The notes under the pieces are model-generated. The model made no database searches. It was not told the DNA's origin and saw nothing but the letters and a program-made list of their open reading frames with translations. The position numbers were made by a program, and so were the translations under genes. This document shows positions 1 to 7,874 of a DNA stretch of 64,000 nt, piece by piece. Each line of letters starts with the position of its first letter. Within the stretch, counting starts at the first letter, position 1. This DNA comes from Ensifer adhaerens (GTDB lineage Bacteria; Pseudomonadota; Alphaproteobacteria; Rhizobiales; Rhizobiaceae): assembly GCF_002940685.1 (NCBI RefSeq), contig NZ_PNFP01000023.1:1-64000 (forward strand). Reading direction: 5' to 3'.

Positions 1-93
1 TGCACTAATGCTGGTTCTAATGCCAGAACATCGCCTAACTGGCTCGTTCAGCAAAATCCGCTCACCGGACGCTCACGCTACAAGCGCCGTGCA

Positions 94-756
94 CTAAAGG
101 AGCAGGGGCTCTGTGGCTCTCTCCGCCGGCAGCACCATCATCGCATCATTGGGATAGGGGCGCTGCAGCGCCTTCGCGTGTTCCCAGTCGGCGGTCATCC
201 AGAGCTCGATATCAGCCTCGCTCGTCAGCAGAACCGGCATTGCCTTGCTATGGATTGGCTTGACGACGTCGTTGGCATCGCAGGTGAGGAAGCCGAACAG
301 CTCGTGCTCGCCGGCACGCGGGTTCTTCGTCGATCCGCGCTCACCTTTCCATGTCGTCCAGATCCCGGCGAAAAAGGCGAGGGGCTGGCCGTCATCGATC
401 ACGAACTGGCGCTCGGTCTTCTTCGGTTTCGTGTTTTCCCACTCGATGAATGTCGTCCATGGCACCAGGCAGCGGCTCGGAACGCCGAGCCAGCGGCGCC
501 AATGCGGAGAATCCGTCTTGCGGATATTGGTCACGCCATAATCGGGCTTCCCTTTCGTCACGAACGAAGGTGAGGGCATGCCCCATGTGAGGTTTGCGAT
601 CTCGCGCTCCCCGTCCGCGGTGTTCCGAACGACCGGCGCGACCCGATCGGGATAGGCCTCCTGCGACGGGTTCGCCCGGTTGGTGATATCGCGCGTCGCC
701 TTCGACCGGCGCCACAGTTCGTCAAAGAGCACTTCGATCGTGTACTTGTTGCACAT
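94..756 (-). CDS. SRAP-domain (YedK/HMCES-type) DNA-protein crosslink protein
   Basis: SOS-response-associated peptidase family; family members cap abasic sites in single-stranded DNA through a thiazolidine link to the N-terminal cysteine. The start at 756 is chosen because it gives Met-Cys-Asn, exposing the catalytic Cys2 after Met removal, and AGAGG lies just upstream; an in-frame start four codons earlier would bury the cysteine. Visible family motifs are WGMPSP, the SRCLVPWTTFIEW block and the C-terminal HSKAMPV with the catalytic His. About 220 residues, normal for the family. A small zinc-ribbon gene ends 8 bases upstream on the same strand, so the two are probably co-transcribed. Plasmids entering cells as ssDNA often carry SRAP genes; a role in protecting transferred DNA is inference. 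Confidence 0.93.
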   Translation of the reverse strand: MCNKYTIEVLFDELWRRSKATRDITNRANPSQEAYPDRVAPVVRNTADGEREIANLTWGMPSPSFVTKGKPDYGVTNIRKTDSPHWRRWLGVPSRCLVPWTTFIEWENTKPKKTERQFVIDDGQPLAFFAGIWTTWKGERGSTKNPRAGEHELFGFLTCDANDVVKPIHSKAMPVLLTSEADIELWMTADWEHAKALQRPYPNDAMMVLPAERATEPLLL

Positions 757-764
757 GCGTCCTC

Positions 765-1022
765 TCAAGCGTTGCGATTGATCCTGCCAAGTCTCAGGCC
801 GTTGCCTTCACGGTTCCCACATTGGGAGCAGATGAGATGAGGTCGGAGAATGGCGATCGGCGTGTCGGCGCCATACTTCTTCGCGAGCTGCCATCGGTCA
901 AGCCAGTTGGTGTAGCCGCATTGCGCACACCGGGCGCCGATAATGTGCCATTCCGCCAGCTCATTGAAGGTGAGGTGGCCGATGCCTTGCGAAGTATCGA
1001 TTTCATCGTGCTCGAAACTCAC
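765..1022 (-). CDS. Small zinc-ribbon protein, unknown function
   Basis: 85 residues with two CxxC pairs (C32/C35 and C65/C68) spaced as in a zinc ribbon. GTG start; the ribosome-binding site is weak, so the exact start is uncertain. The stop lies 8 bases before the SRAP gene on the same strand, suggesting one transcript. No specific family recognised; similar short zinc-binding proteins are common on rhizobial plasmids. Confidence 0.65.
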   Translation of the reverse strand: MSFEHDEIDTSQGIGHLTFNELAEWHIIGARCAQCGYTNWLDRWQLAKKYGADTPIAILRPHLICSQCGNREGNGLRLGRINRNA

Positions 1023-1090
1023 CTCAACTCGCGTCGGCGGTCTGACGCGCTCCTACTCGATTTTGGTAGGTATCGCGCTGGCGGACATCG

Positions 1091-1498
1091 TCAACGAGCG
1101 CCGACAGTAGGCGCCCCCATGCCGTGATACTCCGGCCTGAAGAACGTGCATTGGTATTTGCTCGTCAGTACTGCCAACAGCGCGCGAGTGATGGTGGCCT
1201 TGGCATCGTCTCGCCTGTTGGCATCAATGCCGACGAGGTCCTTCGCGACGGCCTCCGGCACCTTCCAAAGTTCCTCGGCCAGTAGGTCAATGATTTCCGT
1301 GTCATCGACCGCGACCCCGTCACGCTCAATCCGATGATTGATGCGGATGCCGGTTACGATCGACCGTGCGATCCAGTCAGCGCTCGACTTCTCCCGTCGC
1401 CGTGATTGGCCCGTGCCGGCGAATGCTCGCTTTATCGGCGCGCGCGTGGTCGTGAGGCGAATGTAGATGCCTTGATCCAGGCTCTCGTGATCGGTCAC
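1091..1498 (-). CDS. Hypothetical protein
   Basis: 135 residues from a GTG start at 1498, chosen because GAGGAAG lies 7 bases upstream; a longer in-frame reading from 1615 adds a low-complexity Arg-rich extension with no ribosome site. The protein is mixed alpha/beta with an acidic helix-rich centre ending near FFRPEYHGMGA. I do not recognise the family. It follows the 1572-1748 gene on the same strand. Confidence 0.5.
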   Translation of the reverse strand: MTDHESLDQGIYIRLTTTRAPIKRAFAGTGQSRRREKSSADWIARSIVTGIRINHRIERDGVAVDDTEIIDLLAEELWKVPEAVAKDLVGIDANRRDDAKATITRALLAVLTSKYQCTFFRPEYHGMGAPTVGAR

Positions 1499-1571
1499 AG
1501 CCAATCTTCCTCGCTGCCGGCTGGTGTTCTGCCGCACTGTTGAACGAGCATCCCCGCCTGACACCTGGTGG

Positions 1572-1748
1572 TTAGCTCTGTTTCGCTGGAGGCCAGGTCT
1601 CCGGCCGATGCTCAAAACAGAACCATTTGGACGGGCCCTTGCCGATGGCGAAACCGAAGCCGCCCCAATTCTTGCATGCCGGGTGTTCGCACAGATGGAC
1701 CCATGGTCCGTCGATCGTTTCGTTCGTCACGCCCTGTTCGTCGCTCAC
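1572..1748 (-). CDS. Small Cys/His protein of rhizobial type, hypothetical
   Basis: 58 residues from a GTG start at 1748 with AGGAG eight bases upstream. The sequence has LCEHPACKNWGGFGF and WFCFEHRPE, a Cys/His arrangement likely to bind one zinc. From memory this resembles short conserved hypotheticals of rhizobial genomes; no function is known to me. Confidence 0.6.
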   Translation of the reverse strand: MSDEQGVTNETIDGPWVHLCEHPACKNWGGFGFAIGKGPSKWFCFEHRPETWPPAKQS

Positions 1749-1837
1749 AAGACGGTCTCCTCTCTGACTCCTCCCAAAATTGGGGAGTTCGGACGCTAGC
1801 AATTGTTCTCTGTTTGTTCTTACATTATCTCAATCTC

Positions 1838-2104
1838 ATGGTCGAGACAATTGGCGAAGCTTTCAGCCTGGGATGGCGACTTAAGGCGCGCTGCGCGTAC
1901 GGTAAGCGCGAGGGCCTGAAGTCGATTCGCGAATGCACGTGGACCTATGATCTTGACATGCTGACGCTCGTCACCACTCGCGGCCGGGACTTTCCGCTTG
2001 CGCTGCTCGCGTCTCGGCTGCGCTGTCCGCGCTGCGGATCGCGCCTGGTTTCGGTGGCGTTCATTCCCCCGGCCGGTGGAGATCTGAAACGGGGCGCGGC
2101 CTAA
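1838..2104 (+). CDS. Small conserved hypothetical with CPRCGSR motif
   Basis: 88 residues starting MVETIGEAFSLGWRLKARC; the C-terminal CPRCGSR and an earlier Cys pair suggest a zinc-binding fold. The pattern (aromatic N-terminal GWRLKARC, then TRGRDFPLALL, then CPRCGSR) matches a small protein family common in Rhizobiales. Start 1838 is the first Met that begins this conserved part; upstream in-frame sequence is antisense to the neighbouring gene. It converges with the next gene, three bases apart. Confidence 0.6.
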   Translation: MVETIGEAFSLGWRLKARCAYGKREGLKSIRECTWTYDLDMLTLVTTRGRDFPLALLASRLRCPRCGSRLVSVAFIPPAGGDLKRGAA

Positions 2105-2107
2105 ACG

Positions 2108-2371
2108 TCAATGAACTGGTGAGGATTTCGCCTTGCGGATGATCACGCCGCCAGACTCTTCGAACATCTTGTCTTTGGCGTCGAGCGCGAACCAGTGATT
2201 ATGCGCCAGTTCGATCAAGGCGTCGGCGACCTCTCGCTCAGCCCAGCCGGCCGCCTCGGCACAGTCGGCCACCGATCTGAAGGCGAATTCGATCGCCATC
2301 TGGCAATCCAGATCGCGATCGGGATACGCGCTCTCGCGCTTTGGTGGTGCAAAGGTCGGCTGTTTCGGCAT
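2108..2371 (-). CDS. Hypothetical protein, rhizobial plasmid type
   Basis: 87 residues, ATG start preceded by AGGAGGAGCGCC, a strong ribosome site. Helical, with a DLDCQMAIEFAFRSVADCAEAAGW block that could be a small helix-turn-helix-like region, followed by a basic tail. No family recognised. Confidence 0.6.
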   Translation of the reverse strand: MPKQPTFAPPKRESAYPDRDLDCQMAIEFAFRSVADCAEAAGWAEREVADALIELAHNHWFALDAKDKMFEESGGVIIRKAKSSPVH

Positions 2372-2429
2372 GGCGCTCCTCCTGTACGGCCAGCTTAGAC
2401 ATTTTTGATGTTTCGCGCGTTAATGCGTA

Positions 2430-3395
2430 ATGGCTAAAACAGCGAAGAAAAAGCCGCCTGCCGATCCGATGCCGCGCCGTATCGATCCCTGTGTTGCAAC
2501 CCTCGTCGACAAGCCGCCGAAAGGTCCGGAGTGGGCCTTTGAGGTGAAATGGGACGGCTACCGGCTCGCGCTCCATGTCGCGCCAGGCGAGGTGAGGGCG
2601 ATCACGCGTGGCGGCTACGACTGGACCAAGAAATTCGGATCGATCGTCGCAGAGGCCCGCGAGTTGGTGCACGCTTCCCTGATCATCGACGGCGAGGCGG
2701 TCGTTCTCGATGAGCAGGGCCGGTCAGATTTCGGGCTGCTGCAGCGCGCCGTCGGCAGAAAGCCGAGCCTGCACGATGCCAACGAGATCATCTTCTATGC
2801 CTTCGATCTCCTCTATCTCGACGGCCACGATTTGCGATCATTGCCGCTAGCGGAGCGCCGGCGCAGGCTCGAGCCGATCGTCGCCGACAGGAGGGGCGCC
2901 ATTCGCTTCTCGGAGGAGATTCACGCCGACGGCGCCGAGTTCTTTCGGGCCGCGTGCGAGCTCGGCCTCGAAGGCATCATCGCCAAGCGCAGGGACGCAC
3001 CCTATCGGTCCGGCCGCCGGCCGGAGTGGCTGAAGATCAAGTGCGCTCGGCGCGATACCTTTGTGATCGTCGGCTATGAGCCTTCGACCATGCCAGGAGC
3101 GGTCGGCCGTTTGCTACTCGCGGCGAAAAAGGGGAACGGGCTCGTCTACGTGGGCGGTTGCGGTACTGGTTGGAGCAACAAGGAAGCGGTAGAGCTTCGT
3201 GAACTGCTCGACGCGATCCCCGCGGCGCGGCCGCCTGTGGTGCTGAAACGAAAGGGCGCCGTCTTCTCCGAGCCGCTGCTTGTCGCCGACGTGGAGTATC
3301 GAGCCTGGACGCAGGACGGAAAGCTTCGGCATCCGTCGTTCAAGGGCGTCAAGAAACGGACTCGCAATATGAAGATCTATTCTCAGGACGAGTAG
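2430..3395 (+). CDS. ligD: ATP-dependent DNA ligase, LigD ligase-domain type
   Basis: 321 residues covering only the ligase module of bacterial LigD: adenylation domain with the nucleotidyl-lysine motif EVKWDGYR (Lys40), an EGIIAKR motif IV near residue 185, WLKIK motif V, then an OB-fold to the C terminus. The phosphoesterase and polymerase domains found in full-length LigD are absent, as in the stand-alone ligases often found beside chromosomal LigD on rhizobial plasmids. The family seals double-strand breaks with Ku; no ku gene lies in this window, so any partner must be elsewhere. Single gene, upstream of a pseudogene. Confidence 0.92.
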   Translation: MAKTAKKKPPADPMPRRIDPCVATLVDKPPKGPEWAFEVKWDGYRLALHVAPGEVRAITRGGYDWTKKFGSIVAEARELVHASLIIDGEAVVLDEQGRSDFGLLQRAVGRKPSLHDANEIIFYAFDLLYLDGHDLRSLPLAERRRRLEPIVADRRGAIRFSEEIHADGAEFFRAACELGLEGIIAKRRDAPYRSGRRPEWLKIKCARRDTFVIVGYEPSTMPGAVGRLLLAAKKGNGLVYVGGCGTGWSNKEAVELRELLDAIPAARPPVVLKRKGAVFSEPLLVADVEYRAWTQDGKLRHPSFKGVKKRTRNMKIYSQDE

Positions 3396-3668
3396 ACGAC
3401 GCACCCAGCTTTGGAATCGTGGTATCGCGGAGATAGGCATTTCGGGCCGTGGCAGCGGCGGTGCTTGACTGTCCGCTTCCGGCCAGGCCTGATAAGTTCA
3501 GCTGCCGATTGCAGGGCGCAATGCTGCCGTTCACAGAATTAATCGAGGACGTCGCCTTCGGCGCACGGAACCGTGCTCCCACGAGCCCTGCACGAGGGTT
3601 ATTGCTGGGAACCAAAAGTGCCTTCTGCAATTAGATGCTCGTCCCAAACGGGCGAAGTGGAGGAGAAC

Positions 3669-3856
3669 GTGGTCGACGATCCGACTAAGCGAGGCCGCGA
3701 CAGGCAGTTTGTTTCGACACAGGAACACGAGGTTGCCTATATCATGCGGGCGGCCAGGCGACACGACAAAGAGTATTGAAGGCCATTAGGGAGGCGGGAC
3801 CTTCGCGCGAAAAGGTCATGGACCATTTGCGCGGCCGTTCAAACGGAAAGCCCTGA
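3669..3856 (+). pseudogene. Frameshifted DUF3606-like small protein
   Basis: The first frame, from GTG 3669 with GGAGGAG just upstream, reads VDDPTKRGRDRQFVSTQEHE, the usual N-terminal signature of DUF3606 proteins (DD..KRG..DR..V...E..E), then runs into a stop at 3779. A second frame picks up with RVLKAIREAGPSREKVMDHL and ends at 3856, which is the expected C-terminal half. One indel around 3745-3765 would restore a ~60-residue protein. Genuine decay or a sequencing error cannot be told apart here. Confidence 0.6.
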
Positions 3857-4163
3857 GGCAACCCCTGCGAGACTGTTGCAAGTCTCGCCGCATCGATCAC
3901 AACCTGATGATGGCCACGTCTGAACTCCATCTGAATGCCCGCGACCTTAAAGCGGTCCGCGGTATCACCGGAAATGAAGATGGCGCCGGCATGGATGCGA
4001 CCACAGCCAAAAGGGATATTTCACGATCGCCCGATGTGGCGGCTAGGCTGTTCTGCCGAAAGCAGCGCCATCTTTTGACGGCTGGGTTGTTGTGGACCGG
4101 AGCCGCATTGACTCGGCCCTTTCCGCGTTGGAAATAAGCCTGATAGTTGCAGAGGGAACAGCC

Positions 4164-4577
4164 ATGGCAGACGACAACAATATCGAGACCGTCGAGACGA
4201 CGACCACCCCGGCGGAAATTGCGCCGCCGAAAAAGCGCCGGGGCCCGAAGCCGAAGAACGTCGCTGCGGAAGCGACCGCCGAAGCCGCAAAGGCAGATGG
4301 TGTCCAGACGGGAAGGGGACGCCGGAAGAAATCTGCGGCGTCCGCCGAAGGGGTGACCGCTGTCGCGGCCGGCGGCAAGACCTCGGCAAAGAACAGCGCC
4401 AAGGGCGCCGGAAGGACCCGAGCGCCGAAGCAAACCGCCGCAGCGGCAGCTCCGGTCCTTGACGACATCGCGGACCTGCTTCAGCTCGAAGAAGAGAATG
4501 CGCGACTCCGTAAGGCGCTGGCCGAAAAGCTGCGGGCCGAGAACGCGGACCTGCGCAAGCGGCTCGGACTTTCCTGA
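4164..4577 (+). CDS. SyrB-family protein
   Basis: 137 residues from ATG 4164, which has AGAGGGA upstream; a longer in-frame start at 4092 lacks this. The N-terminal half is Ala/Lys/Pro-rich and disordered (PPKKRRGPKPKN), the C terminus is a short coiled coil LEEENARLRKALAEKLRAEN followed by ADLRKRLGL. This end is the hallmark of SyrB from Sinorhizobium, described as a repressor of syrM (established knowledge). Two further paralogues in this window (4690 and 7875) share the C-terminal coil. A perfect hairpin terminator follows. Confidence 0.85.
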   Translation: MADDNNIETVETTTTPAEIAPPKKRRGPKPKNVAAEATAEAAKADGVQTGRGRRKKSAASAEGVTAVAAGGKTSAKNSAKGAGRTRAPKQTAAAAAPVLDDIADLLQLEEENARLRKALAEKLRAENADLRKRLGLS

Positions 4578-4591
4578 TCGTTTTCGGTGAT

Positions 4592-4616
4592 GGCCGATCG
4601 GTCTGCGCGATCGGCC
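4592..4616 (+). terminator. Hairpin terminator after syrB-like gene
   Basis: Nine-base perfect stem GGCCGATCG / CGATCGGCC with loop GTCTGCG, 15 bases after the stop codon of the SyrB-like gene. The downstream tract is only weakly T-rich. Confidence 0.6.
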
Positions 4617-4689
4617 TCCTCCTGCATTTTGGTGGCTTACCGGTCCTAGCAATGGGTGCCGACGCCACCGCGTGAGATGAGGGCGCACG

Positions 4690-5232
4690 ATGAAGTCACC
4701 CTGGAAATACCTGGCCGGTTTGGCGACTTTTGGCCGGACAACCAAGGAGCCCGTGAGCCCCTCAGAAGCCGAAACTTCGAAGTCGGACCAGCCATCGTTC
4801 GCGCCGGAAAAAGGCATTCCGGTGCCATTGGATCGAAGCGATGACGCTACAAGCGCGACGCTTGACGGGCCCGGCACGTCGGCAGACCCGACCGGTAACC
4901 TCGTTGTCCCGGCCGAAATAGTCGAGCCCGTGTCCGCGGCCATTACGGTCGATTCGCCGCGCGCCGACGATCACGGGTTAGAACGCGCACAATCGGCGCG
5001 CCTGAGAAAAGTGCAGCGGCGCGTCAGGAAGCCAAGCGCCAGGCCCGTTGCTGTGGTTAAAGCGAACCAGCCGAAGGAAGCGACTATCGTCGTGCGGCCG
5101 CCACCGACGTTGTCCGACGAAGTTGCTGCTCTGGATGAAGAGGTCCGGCAGCTGAGGCGGCAGCTCTCAGAAAAGCTGCGGCTGCAGAACAAGCAGCTTG
5201 CAGGATTGCTGAAGCGGTTTGACAGATCGTGA
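4690..5232 (+). CDS. SyrB-like coiled-coil protein, paralogue 2
   Basis: 180 residues. A basic N terminus (MKSPWKYLAGLATFGRTTK), a long disordered Ser/Pro/Glu-rich middle, and a C-terminal coiled coil DEEVRQLRRQLSEKLRLQNK then a KRFDRS end. The LSEKLRLQN core lines up with LAEKLRAEN of the SyrB-like protein at 4164, so this is a divergent paralogue. Ends before a bidirectional hairpin. Function unknown; DNA binding is inferred only from the family. Confidence 0.7.
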   Translation: MKSPWKYLAGLATFGRTTKEPVSPSEAETSKSDQPSFAPEKGIPVPLDRSDDATSATLDGPGTSADPTGNLVVPAEIVEPVSAAITVDSPRADDHGLERAQSARLRKVQRRVRKPSARPVAVVKANQPKEATIVVRPPPTLSDEVAALDEEVRQLRRQLSEKLRLQNKQLAGLLKRFDRS

Positions 5233-5307
5233 TCTGAGCGCGCTTTTCGACAGTCGTTTGACCCGAGCACGACGAACGCAACATTAAGTGGCATAGCATC
5301 CACACGT

Positions 5308-5327
5308 TCGCCCCGCACGCGGGGCGA
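5308..5327. terminator. Bidirectional hairpin between convergent genes
   Basis: Perfect eight-base stem TCGCCCCG / CGGGGCGA with a CACG loop, lying 75 bases after the SyrB-like paralogue and 5 bases beyond the stop of the convergent WGR gene; likely ends transcription from both sides. Confidence 0.6.
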
Positions 5328-5332
5328 CAAGA

Positions 5333-5605
5333 TCAAGTGGTCTGTTTTTCTGGCCGCGCCCGTGTCCGCGGGCGATATCCGCGCCGCAACTTGCGGCGCG
5401 CCAAATCAAGGAAGAGGCCGACCGCGTCTTCTTCGCGCGAAAACTGATGCGCCGCCGTTTGTCCGCGCGCGCCAATCCGTCCCCAGCGACGTGTGAGGTA
5501 GACTTCTCCGAAGAGGTTGCTGCCGATCTCGAGCGAATAGAAGCGCGCCATGTTCTTCGTCGCGTCCTTGCGTTCGATATAGAGGCGATAGGGCTGCGTG
5601 ATCAT
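5333..5605 (-). CDS. WGR-domain protein
   Basis: 90 residues from ATG 5605. The body is a single WGR domain: YRLYIERKDATKNMARFYSL, then FGEVYLTRRWGRIGARGQ with the name-giving Trp-Gly-Arg. WGR domains occur in PARPs and in small stand-alone bacterial proteins, with a nucleic-acid-binding role known for PARP1. A TTG start at 5641 would add 12 residues but has no better ribosome site. Stand-alone WGR proteins are common on rhizobial plasmids. Confidence 0.85.
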   Translation of the reverse strand: MITQPYRLYIERKDATKNMARFYSLEIGSNLFGEVYLTRRWGRIGARGQTAAHQFSREEDAVGLFLDLARRKLRRGYRPRTRARPEKQTT

Positions 5606-5753
5606 GCGCGCAGAGTCGCGCGTTGCGCCGCGCCCGTCCAACGAGAGTTATGAATCGATTGAGCCTGACTGATTCATTTTCGTGATGGACCGGTCTGTCG
5701 ATGCGCAGCGATCGCCGCCCGCGAGCTGCCAAGTAGGGAGCCAGAGCATCTAT

Positions 5754-6233
5754 CTAGCGCGGTTTTTCCTTCCTTCTCAGAAGGGCGCTCCGGATCGCGT
5801 CCGTCTTTGTCGGTTGAGCCGGAGATGCCGACTTGGGCTTGCTGGATCCGTCGCGGGCTTGGAAGCCTTCATACTTCCTGAGCGCATCCATCCGGTCGGC
5901 ATCCGAGACAGGTTCGACCGGCTCGCCATTGATGTCATGGCGGACTGACCCGGCCTTTGCCACCGCCATCTGATAGCGTCGCGAGTGCACATAGGTTGCC
6001 ACCGCCTTGCGCAGAGCCGAGACGCTGACTTCCGGTTTCAGCAGGGGACGGACGTCATTCCAGAGCCCGAGCGCAAAGGGTCTGACCGGGTCACCAACTT
6101 TCGCCGGAAGAATCCCGATTGGCCGGGTGAGGAGAGCGTTAATCGCCGCGGTTTTCGCGACCTCTCGTTCTCGCGCCAGAACCGGCGCAGAACCCGTTCG
6201 GGGAGATTTCGTCGCGTCCGCTTTCTGACCCAT
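5754..6233 (-). CDS. ProQ/FinO-family RNA chaperone
   Basis: 159 residues from ATG 6233 with a GGGGG tract upstream. After a short disordered N terminus, residues ~30-125 form a ProQ/FinO domain: NALLTRPIGILPAKVGDPVR, PFALGLWNDV, SVSALRKAVATYVHSRRYQ and the AGSVRHDINGEPVEPVS block. A basic tail ends LLRRKEKPR. FinO controls F-plasmid transfer via antisense RNA; ProQ binds many small RNAs (established). On this plasmid it could tune transfer or copy-control RNAs, which is inference; no antisense RNA partner was identified. Confidence 0.88.
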   Translation of the reverse strand: MGQKADATKSPRTGSAPVLAREREVAKTAAINALLTRPIGILPAKVGDPVRPFALGLWNDVRPLLKPEVSVSALRKAVATYVHSRRYQMAVAKAGSVRHDINGEPVEPVSDADRMDALRKYEGFQARDGSSKPKSASPAQPTKTDAIRSALLRRKEKPR

Positions 6234-6448
6234 CGCAGCCCCCGCCAATCCAGGATGTCACGCTTTAAGAATACGTCATTCGACGGCACGAACCAGCGAC
6301 ATCAGCTTGCGTTCCAAGGCATCTATAGCGTGTGTGCCGGAACGTGAAGTGCGGCGAGCCACGGCCCACGTGTGCCGTCAAGGAGAGGCGCACCTGCCTG
6401 ATAATTCCTGTAGTAGACGGCGAGTCGCCTTTATCCTATCGGTTGCAC

Positions 6449-7360
6449 ATGAAAACGAGCCTGGAACATCTTCCCGAGAAGAAGCAGCGCGAGCTTGCCC
6501 GCGTCGTGGAGATCATCCACCAGGAGTTTGCCGATGCGCTCGAGGGCGGCTCGGCCGACTTCAAGAAGCGCGGTCGGATTCTGAAAATCATCCTGTTCGG
6601 TTCCTACGCCCGCGGCACCTATGTCGACGAACCGCACACGATGAAGGGCTACCGTTCTGATTACGACATCCTCGTTATCGTCAATTCGAAGAAGCTTGCG
6701 GAACCGGAGTATTGGGACAAGGCGAACGACCGGTTGATGTGGGACAAAACTGTTTCGACGCCGGTTGGGCTGATTGTCCATGGCGCCCGAGAGGTGAACA
6801 ACTTCCTCGCGGATGGCCAATATTTCTTCGTCGACATTCTGCGCGAAGGCATTGTGCTTTACGAGCTCGATGACCGGCCGCTGGCCGAGCCGAAACGGCT
6901 CTCCCCAGCTGATGCGTTTCGATTTGCCAAGGAGTATTTCGATGACCGGATACCTCACGCCAGGGTCTTCTTAAAGACTGCAACGTTCTGCGTCAGGGAA
7001 GAGGACCTCAAAGAAGCGGCCTTTCTACTGCACCAAGCGATCGAACAATCGTACGCGGCGGTTCTCTTGGTCCTTACCAACTATAGCCCGCCGTCGCACA
7101 ACCTCAAATTTCTCCGTGGTCTTGCCGAGGATCGTGATCAGCGACTGGTCGAAGCCTGGCCACGCGACCAGCATCGCTTTACCGCCTGGTATAACGTTCT
7201 CAACGAAGCCTATGTGAAAGCACGCTACTCCAAGCACTTCGAGATTACCGACGAGGGGCTCGGCTGGCTGCTCGAGCGGACGAAGCATCTCCTCAGTCTC
7301 GTCGAGACGGTCTGTCAGGAGCGGTTAAGCGAACTCGCACGGGCAGCGGACGCGACCTAA
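6449..7360 (+). CDS. Fused MNT nucleotidyltransferase-HEPN protein
   Basis: 303 residues from ATG 6449. The N-terminal half is a minimal nucleotidyltransferase with GSYARGTYVDEP (residues 51-62) and SDYDILVIV (catalytic Asp71 and Asp73). The C-terminal half is an alpha-helical HEPN domain (about residues 175-295) with an HQAIEQSYAAVLL helix and PPSHNLKFL. As two-gene pairs MNT and HEPN act as antitoxin and toxin, the MNT AMPylating the HEPN RNase (established for HepT/MntA). In this fused arrangement the canonical HEPN RxxxxH motif is not obvious, so a nucleotide-modifying role rather than a toxin is also possible. Single gene. Confidence 0.85.
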   Translation: MKTSLEHLPEKKQRELARVVEIIHQEFADALEGGSADFKKRGRILKIILFGSYARGTYVDEPHTMKGYRSDYDILVIVNSKKLAEPEYWDKANDRLMWDKTVSTPVGLIVHGAREVNNFLADGQYFFVDILREGIVLYELDDRPLAEPKRLSPADAFRFAKEYFDDRIPHARVFLKTATFCVREEDLKEAAFLLHQAIEQSYAAVLLVLTNYSPPSHNLKFLRGLAEDRDQRLVEAWPRDQHRFTAWYNVLNEAYVKARYSKHFEITDEGLGWLLERTKHLLSLVETVCQERLSELARAADAT

Positions 7361-7390
7361 CTCTGCGCTCGCGCGCAGGTCAGCCCGTCA

Positions 7391-7762
7391 TCAAGCCTCG
7401 GCCTTCGTCTTCGATCGGCCGAGCGGCGCGCCCATCAAAGGTGCGACAGCCTCGAGCACCGCAGGCGCGATCTGGAATTGCCGCGCCATGCCGCGCCCCA
7501 TGGAGTTGTTGCCCATTTCCTCGACGAGAAGGCCGCGCGCAACCAGTGGGTCGACCGTCTGGGCAGCTACGTTTCTCGCGAGACCGGTCGTGTCCACGAG
7601 TTGTGTCAGCGTGATCGGCGAGCCGGTGGCATGAAGTTTCTCGACCACGATCACCGTCATGAGCGCGATCTGTTTGAGGCGGGCAGCCGCCGTTTCGTCC
7701 TCCAGCGGATTGGCCATGATCTGCCTGGTGACCATAGTCAAAAGCGCAAGTTCAAACTGCAT
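7391..7762 (-). CDS. Small winged-helix regulator (MarR-like)
   Basis: 123 residues from ATG 7762, which has GAGGGAG seven bases upstream. Helical N terminus, then a winged helix: PITLTQLVDTTGLARNVAAQ followed by TVDPLVARGLLVEEMGNNS. Overall layout resembles MarR/HTH_12-type regulators of rhizobial plasmids. Convergent with the MNT-HEPN gene. Target unknown. Confidence 0.7.
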   Translation of the reverse strand: MQFELALLTMVTRQIMANPLEDETAAARLKQIALMTVIVVEKLHATGSPITLTQLVDTTGLARNVAAQTVDPLVARGLLVEEMGNNSMGRGMARQFQIAPAVLEAVAPLMGAPLGRSKTKAEA

Positions 7763-7874
7763 CGAATGCTCCCTCGAATTCTGGCTCAGCATAACAGGCG
7801 TGCTTCGCCGCAGTGGTCGGGCTTTGGGCCTGCAACGACTTCAGCTCTCGGGCCGAAGCTTCCCTCGGAGACGG

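Noticed and set aside
1-93. Possible gene end at the left edge
   Set aside because: No coding frame with family resemblance; only short frames.
3897-4943. Long minus-strand frame of 348 codons
   Set aside because: It lies antisense to the SyrB-like gene and has Arg/Ser-rich low-complexity sequence without family resemblance; the plus-strand genes explain the region.
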